Of a stretch of 64,000 nt of DNA, positions 33,996 to 43,348 are shown one piece after another (the first letter of the stretch is position 1; each line of letters opens with the position of its first letter). The stretch lies in the NCBI GenBank assembly GCA_027533395.1, contig JAPZUF010000010.1, forward strand, positions 124,001 through 188,000. The letters are read 5' to 3'. The notes beneath the pieces are model-generated. The model had not been told where the DNA came from. It searched no databases and was given only the letters and a program-made list of their open reading frames with translations. A program made the position numbers and the translations under genes. The DNA comes from Cyclobacteriaceae bacterium. Lineage in GTDB: Bacteria > Bacteroidota > Bacteroidia > Cytophagales > Cyclobacteriaceae.

Positions 33996-36572
33996 ATGAC
34001 CATGGCCCGAATCTTATTCTTTTTGTTGCTATCAGTAACGGTAAGTTATGCGCAGCAAGGACATCCCTTCCTGAATCATTACAATCCATCTGCAAAAAGT
34101 AGTTTGCTTTGTTTTGATCTTAAACAAACTGCAGAAGGCTTAATGTTGGCCTCTTGTCGCGAAGGTTTGTTTATTTTCGATGGCAGAATCTGGCAAAGAA
34201 TTGCTTCTAAAGAAAATGTATTTGTTACCCTTCCTTCGAAAGATAAAATCTGGGTTGCTGGAGAAAATTTTATTGGCTACCTCAAAAACAACTACACAAA
34301 GCCTGGATATACTATTCAGGTTATTAAAAAACAAGAGGAAGCCAACTTTACAGGTATTTACGAAGACAATCAATTCGTTTATTTTACCGCAGAACAAAGT
34401 GTCTGGTTATTAGATAAAAAAACCAATCAGCCCAAACAACTCAACTTAAATGAAGGCGAAAATGTAGAAGCCTTGCTGCTTAATAAGCAGCTAAAAAATC
34501 CCTTGCTCAAAACAAAAGGTCATGTTTATGAAATAGTCAACCAAGAATTATCCAATAAAAAAGTAGATGAAGCAGGCATTAATCTTATCACGGCAACTCT
34601 GCAGCAATGGTTGATTTATACAGCTAATGAAAAGTTTTTAATTGGAAAACCTAACAATTGGAAAGCACTAAACTTAATCGATCAGCAAAGCATTATACAA
34701 AGTGTGCCTATAACATTGTATGCTGTTAATGAAAAAACATTAGCCATAGGCACCATACACAATGGTTTGTTTTTAGTAGATGTTGAAAGCGGCAAAACAA
34801 TTGAACATATCCATTATGGCACTGGCTTACCCGACAATGAAATTTTTTGTTTAACTACAGATCGTGAAAACAACATTTGGGTAGCCCACGAATATGGTTT
34901 CACACAAATTGCATCGCATATTCCTTTGCATAATTATACCTACTACCCAGGTCTGAGTGGCAATATCCAAACGACTGCAAATGCTTTTAATGCTTTATAT
35001 GTCGGTACTTCCACAGGTTTGTACAAATTACAACCAAGAAAAACCGTATTAGAATGGTTAGAACCTGTTAAAATAAAAACAAATAAGAAAGAAAATATCA
35101 GCGCAAGTCAGGAAGAAGTTTCAAAGAAGAAAGGATTCTTTTCATTTTTAAAGAAGAAGAAAACGCAGGAAATTGAAAAACCTACTGTTGAAGAAACGAG
35201 TGAAAAAATAATATATGTTAAACGAAAAATAGAGCAAAGCGATGGCTTTGAGTTTGCAAAGATTCCTGAAATACAAACAAAAATTTCTTTTTTATATCAA
35301 TCCAACGATGTACTATATGCGGCTGGTCCTGCTGGCATTTATACTTTAACAACCAAAGGCAAACCAGAAGTATTGCACGAAGAAGCGATTGAGTATTGTA
35401 AACTTCTTGCTAACAATACTATTATCTTTCAAAACAGTGAAGGGGATGTTTATAGTCTAAAGGGAAAAACGAAGGCAAAGTTATTTTCTACAACAGAAAG
35501 CATTCAATCTGCAACTGCAACCAATGATGGTATTTGGTTAGCTGGAATCAGAAACTTGTATAGCTTTTCAGCAAATGGTTTAAAATCTTATCGATATAGC
35601 AATAGCCAAAATGATGCTACGGCCATGATTACAAAAGATGATAAACCTTTCTTTTGTAACTCCGATGGTTTTTTTGTTTTTAGCAACAACGCAGTAAGAA
35701 TGGCCGATACAACTAAAAGAGCAGATTACTTTTTTGCTGTAGAAGATATGTTGTTGACAAAATCCGAAAACACCTGGCAAATTGATGGCGAAAAAATTGT
35801 TAAAATGGATTTGCGTTATCTTAACTTAATAGAAGGCATTCGGAAAATTGAATTTGATATAAACACAAAATTGATTTGGATTATTTCAGACAAGAATGAA
35901 TTGTTCTCTTTGGCATCAACCAACAACAATATTGAAACTATTCAATATCCATTATTAGTAAAGTCGGTAGAACACAATAAACAATATTTACCTAACACCT
36001 TACGCAAGTTCGAGTTCATCCAAAGTGAAAGGATTTTTAACATGGATGTAACCCGTCCTTGTTTTTCCAACGCTAAAGAACTTGAATACCGCTTTTGGTT
36101 GGAAGGCATTGAAGGAAGCGAATGGAGTCCGTGGTCAAGCAATTCAAACATAAATTTTCCATTCTTGCCATTAGGAAAGTACAAGCTGCACGTGCAAACC
36201 AGAGATGCATTGCATGAACAACCCGTTCATGAAGTGTTTGAATTATCAGTGCGCCCACCACTTTGGAAAACACCTTGGTTTTACGCTTCGCAATTTCTTT
36301 TGTTCGGCATATTGGTTATTATTTCCATACGTTTAAAGGCCATGAATAATCGTTATCGTATTTTTGCGCAACTTTTATCAGTATTAACCATCGTTTTACT
36401 TATTACTTTTATTCAAACTGTTTTCTCAACCTATCTTTCTACCAGTAGCCCGGTTATAGATTTTGGTATACAGGTTGGCATAGCTTTATTAGTGTTGCCA
36501 ATTGAATTATATTTAAGAAAATTAATGTCTTCGGATCTTGCTGCAGAGAAATTGAAATCCATAATCAAATAG
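33996..36572 (+). CDS. Y_Y_Y-domain sensor protein without kinase domain
   Basis: An 858-residue membrane protein with the sensory half of Bacteroidota hybrid two-component systems. A signal peptide (LFFLLLSVTVSYAQ) precedes a propeller of Reg_prop-type repeats (about 30-640), e.g. IDGRIWQRI-like and NEIFCLTTDRENNIWVAHE (about 286-304). A Y_Y_Y immunoglobulin-like domain follows (about 680-755: YRFWLEGIEGSEWSPWSS). At the end are about three transmembrane helices (about 762-850) and then only a short tail. No histidine kinase, receiver or DNA-binding domain exists. The propeller also carries a lysine-rich insertion (about 359-412). It starts a tight run of ten genes; the PAS kinase two genes on may be its partner (inference). 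Confidence 0.72.
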   Translation: MTMARILFFLLLSVTVSYAQQGHPFLNHYNPSAKSSLLCFDLKQTAEGLMLASCREGLFIFDGRIWQRIASKENVFVTLPSKDKIWVAGENFIGYLKNNYTKPGYTIQVIKKQEEANFTGIYEDNQFVYFTAEQSVWLLDKKTNQPKQLNLNEGENVEALLLNKQLKNPLLKTKGHVYEIVNQELSNKKVDEAGINLITATLQQWLIYTANEKFLIGKPNNWKALNLIDQQSIIQSVPITLYAVNEKTLAIGTIHNGLFLVDVESGKTIEHIHYGTGLPDNEIFCLTTDRENNIWVAHEYGFTQIASHIPLHNYTYYPGLSGNIQTTANAFNALYVGTSTGLYKLQPRKTVLEWLEPVKIKTNKKENISASQEEVSKKKGFFSFLKKKKTQEIEKPTVEETSEKIIYVKRKIEQSDGFEFAKIPEIQTKISFLYQSNDVLYAAGPAGIYTLTTKGKPEVLHEEAIEYCKLLANNTIIFQNSEGDVYSLKGKTKAKLFSTTESIQSATATNDGIWLAGIRNLYSFSANGLKSYRYSNSQNDATAMITKDDKPFFCNSDGFFVFSNNAVRMADTTKRADYFFAVEDMLLTKSENTWQIDGEKIVKMDLRYLNLIEGIRKIEFDINTKLIWIISDKNELFSLASTNNNIETIQYPLLVKSVEHNKQYLPNTLRKFEFIQSERIFNMDVTRPCFSNAKELEYRFWLEGIEGSEWSPWSSNSNINFPFLPLGKYKLHVQTRDALHEQPVHEVFELSVRPPLWKTPWFYASQFLLFGILVIISIRLKAMNNRYRIFAQLLSVLTIVLLITFIQTVFSTYLSTSSPVIDFGIQVGIALLVLPIELYLRKLMSSDLAAEKLKSIIK

Positions 36573-36576
36573 ATGT

Positions 36577-37344
36577 ATGCAAAAGCTTTTATCATTTCTC
36601 CTTTTATTCACCCTGCTATTCTCTTGTGCTCCTCAGCAAAATAAGGAACAAGAAAACGCTGAGTTAAATCCTGCAGCGGAAGGTTTCAACATCGAACAAT
36701 CCGACCCTGCAGCCATTGAACTGGCCGATAGTGTGATGCAGGCTATGGGTGGCAGAAAAGCTTGGGATAATATTCAATTTCTATCATGGACTTTTTTCGG
36801 GAAAAGAAAATTAACATGGGATAAGCACCAAGCGCGCGTTCGTATCGAATCTTTTGCTGATAGCGCAATTTATATTTTGGATATGAAAAGCATGACAGGT
36901 AAAGTAAGCATCAAGAATACAGAAATTACCGAAGCTGATTCCTTAAACAAATTGCTACAAAAAGCTAAAAGCATTTGGATTAACGATTCGTATTGGTTGG
37001 TTATGCCATTTAAATTAAAAGATACAGGAGTAACGCTCAAATATATGGGTGAAGACTCGGTTAAAACTTTTGGTAAATGTAATATACTAGAAATGACCTT
37101 TAAGCAAGTAGGAGATACACCTCAAAATAAATATTGGGTTTATGTTGATAAAAAAGATAACCTCGTAAAACAATGGGCATATTTTGAAGATGCCTCACAA
37201 GAGTTACCATCGGCAGTTTGGCCTTTCGATAATTATGCTAGCATCGCAGGCGTAAGATTTTCTTCCAATCGCTCCGATGGAAAAGGACCTAGCGACCTCG
37301 CTATTTTTCAATCATTACCTGAACACGTATTTACAGAGTTTTAA
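36577..37344 (+). CDS. Lipoprotein, DUF6503-like
   Basis: A 255-residue lipoprotein (LLLFTLLFSC, Cys17), then acidic linker. The mature domain has ELADSVMQAMGGRKAWDNI (about 49-67), WTFFGKRKLTWDKHQARVRI and repeated antiparallel strands ending VRFSSNRSDGKGPSDLAI, as in LolA/LolB-fold proteins and the DUF6503 group of Bacteroidota. The first gap after the sensor gene is only four bases and the kinase follows three bases after it, so all three are one transcript. A role in sensing or binding a lipid-like ligand is possible but unsupported. Confidence 0.55.
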   Translation: MQKLLSFLLLFTLLFSCAPQQNKEQENAELNPAAEGFNIEQSDPAAIELADSVMQAMGGRKAWDNIQFLSWTFFGKRKLTWDKHQARVRIESFADSAIYILDMKSMTGKVSIKNTEITEADSLNKLLQKAKSIWINDSYWLVMPFKLKDTGVTLKYMGEDSVKTFGKCNILEMTFKQVGDTPQNKYWVYVDKKDNLVKQWAYFEDASQELPSAVWPFDNYASIAGVRFSSNRSDGKGPSDLAIFQSLPEHVFTEF

Positions 37345-37347
37345 AAT

Positions 37348-39996
37348 ATGACAGCCGGCATCAATACCTCTCTAAAAAGCAAGGCATTCCAACATTTAAT
37401 GGAGCATGCCCACGAAGGAGTATTGTGTTATAAAGCAGATGGTAAAATCGTTTATGTTAATCCGGCTTTATTAAAGGTAGTAGGTTATAAAAGAAACGAC
37501 TTAATAGAGAAACAAATCACTAAAATCCTTTTCGAAAAAGATAAAGACATCTGGAAGTTTGCCGTTGAAAAGTTAAAGCCTGGTAAATCCATTATTTTAT
37601 CACTTAAACTCAAAACAAAAAATAATACCGAGCATTGGTTTGAGGCTAACATCACCAATAAATTAAATGAAAAGAGTGTTGCGGCCTACGTCATCAATTT
37701 TAAAGATGTACACTTAACCAGACAAAACGCAACAAAAGAAGCGGATACTTCAAAACTGTTAGAAGTCATTACACAAAATGTTCAAGATGGAATTTTTGTG
37801 GGTATGCTTGGCGAACAATTTATTTTCGCAAACGATGCATTTCTAAAAATATCAGGATATGATTCTGTAGAAGAGCTACAAAAAGTTCAACCCAGAGATT
37901 TATACGTAAACGATAAAATACGTCTTGAGATTTTGACCATGATGTCGCAAGGGAAAGTGGTTAAAAATATGGAAGTGGCATTCTACCGCAAAGATAAATC
38001 TATCGCCTGGACACGCCTCACCATAGGATTTTTAAATGCACCCGGAAGAGAAAATCAATACATCGGAACTGTTCAAGATATTTCTGAACAAAGAAAATCT
38101 GAACAGATTATCCGTGAAAACCAGCAATTACTTTCTTCTATTTCAAATAACATTCAAGAAGGTTTTTATCGAAGTTCGCCTTCAAAAGGCTTAGTGTATG
38201 CTAATAAATCCTTTGCTAAAATTTTTGGTTATGAAACAATTGAAGAAGTATTAAAGGCACAGGTCTCTACATTTTACAAAGACCCGGCAGAACGCGAAAA
38301 ACTCATTGCGCTGGAGAAGGAACATGGAATAATTACCAACGCTGAAGTACAATACAGAAGAAAAGACGGCTCTATTTTTATTGGTTCTCTAAACAGTACC
38401 ATTTTTATACAAGAAGATGGAGAAATGCTGATGGATGGTGTGATCAGAGACATCACTCAATTTAAGAAGCGCGAAGAAGAAGTAATTCGATTAAGTGAAA
38501 ACTTGCGGGCTATCATGGAGAGCACCCGCGAATCCATCTATGCGCTCGATACCCATTTCAGGTACATGGCTTTCAATAAAAACCATGCTGAAATTATGAA
38601 GTTATTATATGGAGCCACAATCGAAATTGGTGGCAACTTTAAAGATTATGTAAAAGGTAGTGTTGATGAAAAATGGTTTCCGTTAGAAATACAACGCGCT
38701 TTAAATGGAGAGCGATTAGTAAAAGATTACCACGTTAATTATGAAGGTTATCCAGAAAGAGATATTCGCATAACATTTAATCCTATTGTTAATGCAGAAA
38801 ATGAAGTGCGAGGCGCAGCCATGTTTGTGGTGGATGTTACCATGCAGAAAAAAGTGCGTGCTCAAGCAGATAAATTGCTCAATAACTTAAGCGCACTAAT
38901 CGATAGCACCAAAGACAGTGTTTTTTCTGTAGATCGTGATTTAAAGTATTTGATTTTTAATCAGGAACACAAAAGACAAATTAAAGTTGCAACAGGAATT
39001 GATTTAAAAGAAGGAGAATCCTTGCTAACAATTTATCCTATACAAACTTTTCAATTTTTTCATCAACAATTGCAATTGGCATTACAATCCAATCAGTTTA
39101 CAACAGAAATTACCTTTCCAAACCAAGTTATCAATGAAGTAAGTTTTAATCCTGTGTTAAATACAACGGGAGAAACTATCGGTGTGGCAGTATTTATAAG
39201 AGACGTAAGCATTAGAAAACGAAACGAGCAAAAGATTAAATTATTAAATGATGAACTCATTAATCAAAACTGGAAACTTGAAGCCCGTGAAGAAGAATTG
39301 AAACTTGCCTTAGAAGAATTATCCGAACGCAACTTCGAACTCGACCAATTCATGTACAAAACATCACATGATTTACGTTCGCCACTTAGTTCTGTTTTAG
39401 GTTTAATTAATTTAGCCAAGCTGGATGATGATAAAAATCGCTTGAGCGACTATCTGCTAAAAATTGAAGGAAGAATTCGTAAACTCGATGAATTTGTAAA
39501 ATCGATGTTGAACTATGCTCGAGTAAGTCGTTCGGAAGTAAATAATACACAAGTGTTTCCTGAAGAAATTGTAAACAATTGCTTGCGCGAATTAGAATAC
39601 TTGGAAAATTTTAAACAGATACAAGTCAATATTAATTGCCCGGATAAGCGCGCTGTACAAACAGATGCTACAACACTTCGCTTAATCATTGCCAACATTG
39701 TATCTAATGCTTTTAAATATTATAATCCACGAGTAAGTAGTTTTTTAAACATCAGTATAGTTATTAATCAATCAGAAATTGAGTTTGTTTTTGAAGATAA
39801 CGGTATAGGTATACATCAGGAATATTTAGATAAAATTTTTGACATGTTTTTTAGGGCAACAGAAAAATCTGAAGGTTCAGGATTAGGCATGTATATTGTG
39901 AAACAAGCTGTTGATAAACTAAAAGGTAAAATCAATTTGCAAAGTGAATATGGAAAAGGCACAACCATAACTTTAATTATCCCTTACCATAAATAA
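37348..39996 (+). CDS. Multi-PAS sensor histidine kinase
   Basis: An 882-residue cytoplasmic kinase without transmembrane segments. About five PAS domains follow one another (about 15-130, 137-255, 262-375, 385-500, 510-625), e.g. ISGYDSVEELQKVQPRDLYV and FGYETIEEVLKAQVSTFY. A coiled coil (about 627-665) leads to the HisKA domain with the phosphorylated His in YKTSHDLRSPLSSVLGLINL (about 670-689). The ATPase has the N-box NIVSNAFKYYNP (about 784-795), G1 FEDNGIGIHQEYLDKIFDMF (about 811-830) and G2 GSGLGMYIVKQA (about 846-857). No receiver is attached and no response regulator is next to it. In the operon it follows a kinase-less membrane sensor, which it may serve. Confidence 0.9.
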   Translation: MTAGINTSLKSKAFQHLMEHAHEGVLCYKADGKIVYVNPALLKVVGYKRNDLIEKQITKILFEKDKDIWKFAVEKLKPGKSIILSLKLKTKNNTEHWFEANITNKLNEKSVAAYVINFKDVHLTRQNATKEADTSKLLEVITQNVQDGIFVGMLGEQFIFANDAFLKISGYDSVEELQKVQPRDLYVNDKIRLEILTMMSQGKVVKNMEVAFYRKDKSIAWTRLTIGFLNAPGRENQYIGTVQDISEQRKSEQIIRENQQLLSSISNNIQEGFYRSSPSKGLVYANKSFAKIFGYETIEEVLKAQVSTFYKDPAEREKLIALEKEHGIITNAEVQYRRKDGSIFIGSLNSTIFIQEDGEMLMDGVIRDITQFKKREEEVIRLSENLRAIMESTRESIYALDTHFRYMAFNKNHAEIMKLLYGATIEIGGNFKDYVKGSVDEKWFPLEIQRALNGERLVKDYHVNYEGYPERDIRITFNPIVNAENEVRGAAMFVVDVTMQKKVRAQADKLLNNLSALIDSTKDSVFSVDRDLKYLIFNQEHKRQIKVATGIDLKEGESLLTIYPIQTFQFFHQQLQLALQSNQFTTEITFPNQVINEVSFNPVLNTTGETIGVAVFIRDVSIRKRNEQKIKLLNDELINQNWKLEAREEELKLALEELSERNFELDQFMYKTSHDLRSPLSSVLGLINLAKLDDDKNRLSDYLLKIEGRIRKLDEFVKSMLNYARVSRSEVNNTQVFPEEIVNNCLRELEYLENFKQIQVNINCPDKRAVQTDATTLRLIIANIVSNAFKYYNPRVSSFLNISIVINQSEIEFVFEDNGIGIHQEYLDKIFDMFFRATEKSEGSGLGMYIVKQAVDKLKGKINLQSEYGKGTTITLIIPYHK

Positions 39997-39997
39997 A

Positions 39998-40516
39998 ATG
40001 AATTACATAGATATTAAAATTGTACCGAGCTTTTATCAAGGATACGTAAATCAGGTTAAACACTTGCCATTAATGGAAGCTTTGGCGCAAAGTCATCATG
40101 AGTTTAAAAATTTGATGCAAGGAAAACCAGAAAGTTTTGCAAGCTACCGATATGCAGAAGAAAAGTGGAGCGTGGCAGAGTTAGTCTGTCACATGTTGGA
40201 TGCAGAAAGAATTTTTTGTTACCGCGCTCTGCGCTTCGCCAGAAAAGACCAAACTGTTTTGTCTGGTTTTGATGAGAACGCATATGCCCCCGAAGCCAAT
40301 GCCGCAAGCAGAACACTTGCGGGTTTGCTACAAGAAGCTTGGCACCTTCGCCAATCTACTTTAGATTTATTCAACAGCTTTAACGAAGAAATGTATTTGC
40401 GAAAAGGCAAAGTAAATGATAATGAATTGTCGGTTTTAGCTTTAGGCTATATTATAGCCGGCCATGAAACACATCATCGAAAAGTACTACAAGAGAGATA
40501 CTTTACAAAAGCATGA
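39998..40516 (+). CDS. DinB family (DinB_2) protein
   Basis: A 172-residue four-helix bundle of the DinB/YfiT-like superfamily. The three metal-site histidines are at LVCHMLDAERIFCYRALR (about 63-80) and AGHETHHRKVLQERY (about 153-167). Members act as thiol-dependent transferases or unknown hydrolases; substrate not predictable. It sits one base after the kinase gene and overlaps the PBP4-type gene by four bases, so it is co-transcribed with both. There is no evidence of a DNA-damage role despite the family name. Confidence 0.85.
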   Translation: MNYIDIKIVPSFYQGYVNQVKHLPLMEALAQSHHEFKNLMQGKPESFASYRYAEEKWSVAELVCHMLDAERIFCYRALRFARKDQTVLSGFDENAYAPEANAASRTLAGLLQEAWHLRQSTLDLFNSFNEEMYLRKGKVNDNELSVLALGYIIAGHETHHRKVLQERYFTKA

Positions 40517-41799
40517 GAAAATTATTTCTTCCCTTATTTTGTTTTTCACTATTTAGCTGCTCACCTAAAATTCAGCAAGTATTAACAAAAAAAATTTCGC
40601 AAGCTGAGAATGAGTTACAACATCATATTGGTTTTGTTGTTCAAGATGTGTCTTCTAATAAGATTATTTTTCAACACCAGGCAGATAAGTATTTTACTCC
40701 TGCATCCAATACAAAAGTTTTTACCTTTTATGCAGCTTTAAAAATTCTAGGAGATTCTTTACCTGCTCTTCGCTATCGCGAGACAAATGACTCATTGATC
40801 TTTCAAGGGGTTGGAGATCCGTCTTTTTTAAATCCTTTTGTCTTTCACTCGAGCAGAACTTTTAATTTCTTAAAGAACAACCCAAGACCATTGTATTTAG
40901 TTTCATCTCAATTAAAACCAGAAAGATTTGGAACAGGTTGGGCGTGGGATGATTACATTGGGGATTATCAACCTGAGCGTAGCACCTTTCCTATGTATAG
41001 TAATTTGGTAAAGGCTAGCTATCAGCCAAATCAAATTAAAATTTATCCAAATCGTTTTGTAAGTAATTGCACAATCGGTTCAACTAAAAATGAATTGGAA
41101 TTGAAGCGCGAAGAATTTGCTAACACTTTCATCATTCATCCTCCAAAAAATTGTAAAAAAACAGAAACATATTCGCCCTTTATACCCAACGATACGGTTG
41201 TTCATCAATTGTTGCAAGACACCTTGTTGCGCAAAATTCATTTCACTACACAAGATTTAAATAGAAAAGATAAACTATTTTTTACTGCGCCAACTGATAG
41301 CATTTTAAAAGTGATGATGCAAGACAGTGATAATTTTTTGGCTGAGCAGATTTTGATGCAATGCAGTTTTGTAATCAGTGATTCTTTATTGGTTGAACCT
41401 GCCATTAACTTTGTACAAAGAAATTATCTTGCTGATTTACCTGACCGACTAATTTGGAAAGATGGCAGCGGACTATCGAGATACAACTTAGCTACACCTA
41501 GAACAATTTTGGCGATTTGGCAGAAGATTTTAGAAGAAAGAGAAATTGGGTATCTGGAGAAATTACTGCCGGCCGGTGGAGAAAGTGGCACCATTAAAAA
41601 TTGGTACAAGGATGATACACCTTATATATTTGCGAAAACCGGAACCCTGGCCAACAACCATAGTTTAAGCGGGTTGTTAAAAACTAAAAGCGGAAAAGTA
41701 CTATTGTTTTCTTATATGAATGCTAACTATACCAACGGAGCAACACTTGTAAGAAAACAAATGCAAACAATTTTTGAATACCTTCGTGATCATTATTAA
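40513..41799 (+). CDS. dacB: D-alanyl-D-alanine carboxypeptidase/endopeptidase (PBP4 type, S13)
   Basis: A low-molecular-mass penicillin-binding protein that trims or cuts peptidoglycan cross-links. The 428-residue protein is a lipoprotein (LFCFSLFSC, Cys16). The serine active site is FTPASNTKVFTF (SxxK, about 59-70), the second motif is DSDNFLAEQIL (SxN, about 273-283), and the third is FAKTGTLANNHS (KTG, about 378-389). The fold matches family S13, in a short form missing most of domain II. It is followed after five bases by a GH3 glycosidase, a wall-recycling pairing. Gene symbol by family, not by proven orthology. Confidence 0.88.
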   Translation: MRKLFLPLFCFSLFSCSPKIQQVLTKKISQAENELQHHIGFVVQDVSSNKIIFQHQADKYFTPASNTKVFTFYAALKILGDSLPALRYRETNDSLIFQGVGDPSFLNPFVFHSSRTFNFLKNNPRPLYLVSSQLKPERFGTGWAWDDYIGDYQPERSTFPMYSNLVKASYQPNQIKIYPNRFVSNCTIGSTKNELELKREEFANTFIIHPPKNCKKTETYSPFIPNDTVVHQLLQDTLLRKIHFTTQDLNRKDKLFFTAPTDSILKVMMQDSDNFLAEQILMQCSFVISDSLLVEPAINFVQRNYLADLPDRLIWKDGSGLSRYNLATPRTILAIWQKILEEREIGYLEKLLPAGGESGTIKNWYKDDTPYIFAKTGTLANNHSLSGLLKTKSGKVLLFSYMNANYTNGATLVRKQMQTIFEYLRDHY

Positions 41800-41804
41800 T
41801 AGTT

Positions 41805-43058
41805 ATGAGATATATTTTTTCCTGTATTTTACTTTTATCGATTAGTCAATCAATCGCTCAATCCACTGACAGTTTATCATTTAAAATTGGGCAGATGATT
41901 TTAATCGGATTTCCCGGCCCTAAAGTAGATGATAATGTATTGAAAGTGGTGCGTGAAGGTAAGGTAGGATCTATTATTCTTTTTGAGAAAAATGTGCCGA
42001 AGACTAATTCTTATCATCAACTTAAAAAAATATTGTGGACGTATCAGCAAGCTGCTCCTGCTCCACTTTTTATTGCAATTGATCAGGAAGGAGGACTTGT
42101 AAATCGCTTAAAAGAAAAATATGGTTTTCCCAGAAGCATCACAGCCAAGCAAATGGGTAGAGATGCTAAGTTAGATTCTGTAAGATTTTACTCTACCAGC
42201 ACGGCTACTACTTTAGCTGGCTTGGGCATCAATATCAATTTCGCACCTGTAGTTGATGTTGCAGTTAATCCGTTGAATCCGGTTATTGTTAAATCAGAAC
42301 GATCTTTCTCATCAAACCCCGATACAGTAGCCATCATGGCTAATGAAGTAATACAAGCACATCGCGAACACGGCATCATAACAGTTTTAAAACATTTTCC
42401 CGGTCATGGCAGTTCACTAGCCGACTCGCATAAAGGAATTGCAGATGTAACCCAAACATGGACAGAAGCAGAACTAACGCCCTACTATACGCTTTTAAAA
42501 CAAAACAGCATCGATGCAGTAATGTCTGCACATATAGTCAATAAGAAGTTAGATGTAAGAGGATTACCGGGCACTTTATCGGACTCTATTTTAACAGGAA
42601 TTTTAAGAAATAAAATTGGTTACAAGGGTTTAGTGTTTTCAGATGATTTACAAATGGAAGCCATCACAAAACACTATTCTCTTGAGCAAACAATTGAGCT
42701 TGCTATTTTAGCAGGCGTTGATATACTTTTGTTTTGCAATAACGTGCCCGGGAGCGAAGAAAGAAAAGTTGAAAACATTCATCAAATCATCACACAATTG
42801 GTAAAGAGTGGAAAGATACCGGAAGCCAGAATCAATGAATCATATAAAAGAATAATGGACTGGAAAAAAAGTTTGCAACAGCCCAAAGCTTTTTGGATGC
42901 AACAATTTCAGGCGTTAAAAAATGAGAATACCAAAAGTGAGCCATCAGCAGCATCAAAAGTAGAAAGGTTAAAAGAAGATGTACTAAAAGAAAAAGAACC
43001 AGATAAGAAAATAGAAGAAAGTAGAAAAAAGAAAAAGAAGAAAAAGTCTAAACCATAA
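41805..43058 (+). CDS. GH3 family beta-N-acetylhexosaminidase (NagZ-like), exported
   Basis: A 417-residue glycoside hydrolase of family 3. Residues 1-18 are a signal peptide (FSCILLLSISQSIAQ). The TIM barrel shows IDQEGGLVNRLK (about 91-102), KHFPGHGSSLADSHKG (about 197-212) with the His-Asp acid/base dyad loop of NagZ-type enzymes, and the nucleophile Asp in VFSDDLQMEAI (about 280-290). It should remove GlcNAc from peptidoglycan or chitin fragments. The C-terminal end (about 375-417) is extremely Lys/Glu rich, closing with EESRKKKKKKKSKP, an unusual tail for a secreted enzyme that may bind the wall or anionic polymers (inference). Co-transcribed with the PBP4-type peptidase. Confidence 0.9.
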   Translation: MRYIFSCILLLSISQSIAQSTDSLSFKIGQMILIGFPGPKVDDNVLKVVREGKVGSIILFEKNVPKTNSYHQLKKILWTYQQAAPAPLFIAIDQEGGLVNRLKEKYGFPRSITAKQMGRDAKLDSVRFYSTSTATTLAGLGININFAPVVDVAVNPLNPVIVKSERSFSSNPDTVAIMANEVIQAHREHGIITVLKHFPGHGSSLADSHKGIADVTQTWTEAELTPYYTLLKQNSIDAVMSAHIVNKKLDVRGLPGTLSDSILTGILRNKIGYKGLVFSDDLQMEAITKHYSLEQTIELAILAGVDILLFCNNVPGSEERKVENIHQIITQLVKSGKIPEARINESYKRIMDWKKSLQQPKAFWMQQFQALKNENTKSEPSAASKVERLKEDVLKEKEPDKKIEESRKKKKKKKSKP

Positions 43059-43063
43059 ACATA

Positions 43064-43348
43064 ATGAATACAACCAATAACCCTAAAAAAGTAGCCATCG
43101 TTTTAGCTGTATCAACTGTTTTTAGTTTGGGTTTATTAACTTATAGTTTCAAATTAAAATCTGAGCTAAACGAACTGCAGAAAAAGCAGGTTGAATTATT
43201 AGAAGAATCCCTCGAAAAAGAAAAGCGAATTAAGAAGTTAGAAGATGAAGTAAAGATGCAAGAGTTCAGAGCAGAACATTTCCAGGATTTATATAAACAA
43301 CAAGAACTCGTTAATCAGGAAACATTAAAAAAATTAAAATGGAAGTAG
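43064..43348 (+). CDS. Small membrane-anchored coiled-coil protein
   Basis: A 94-residue protein with one N-terminal membrane helix (VAIVLAVSTVFSLGLLTYSF, about 10-29) and a long charged coiled coil (about 30-90, LKSELNELQKKQVELLEESL and on). No family is recognised. It lies five bases behind the GH3 gene and overlaps the N-formylglutamate amidohydrolase gene by ten bases, so it is a real operon member. It may act as a membrane spacer or partner in the operon, but there is no direct evidence. Confidence 0.65.
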   Translation: MNTTNNPKKVAIVLAVSTVFSLGLLTYSFKLKSELNELQKKQVELLEESLEKEKRIKKLEDEVKMQEFRAEHFQDLYKQQELVNQETLKKLKWK

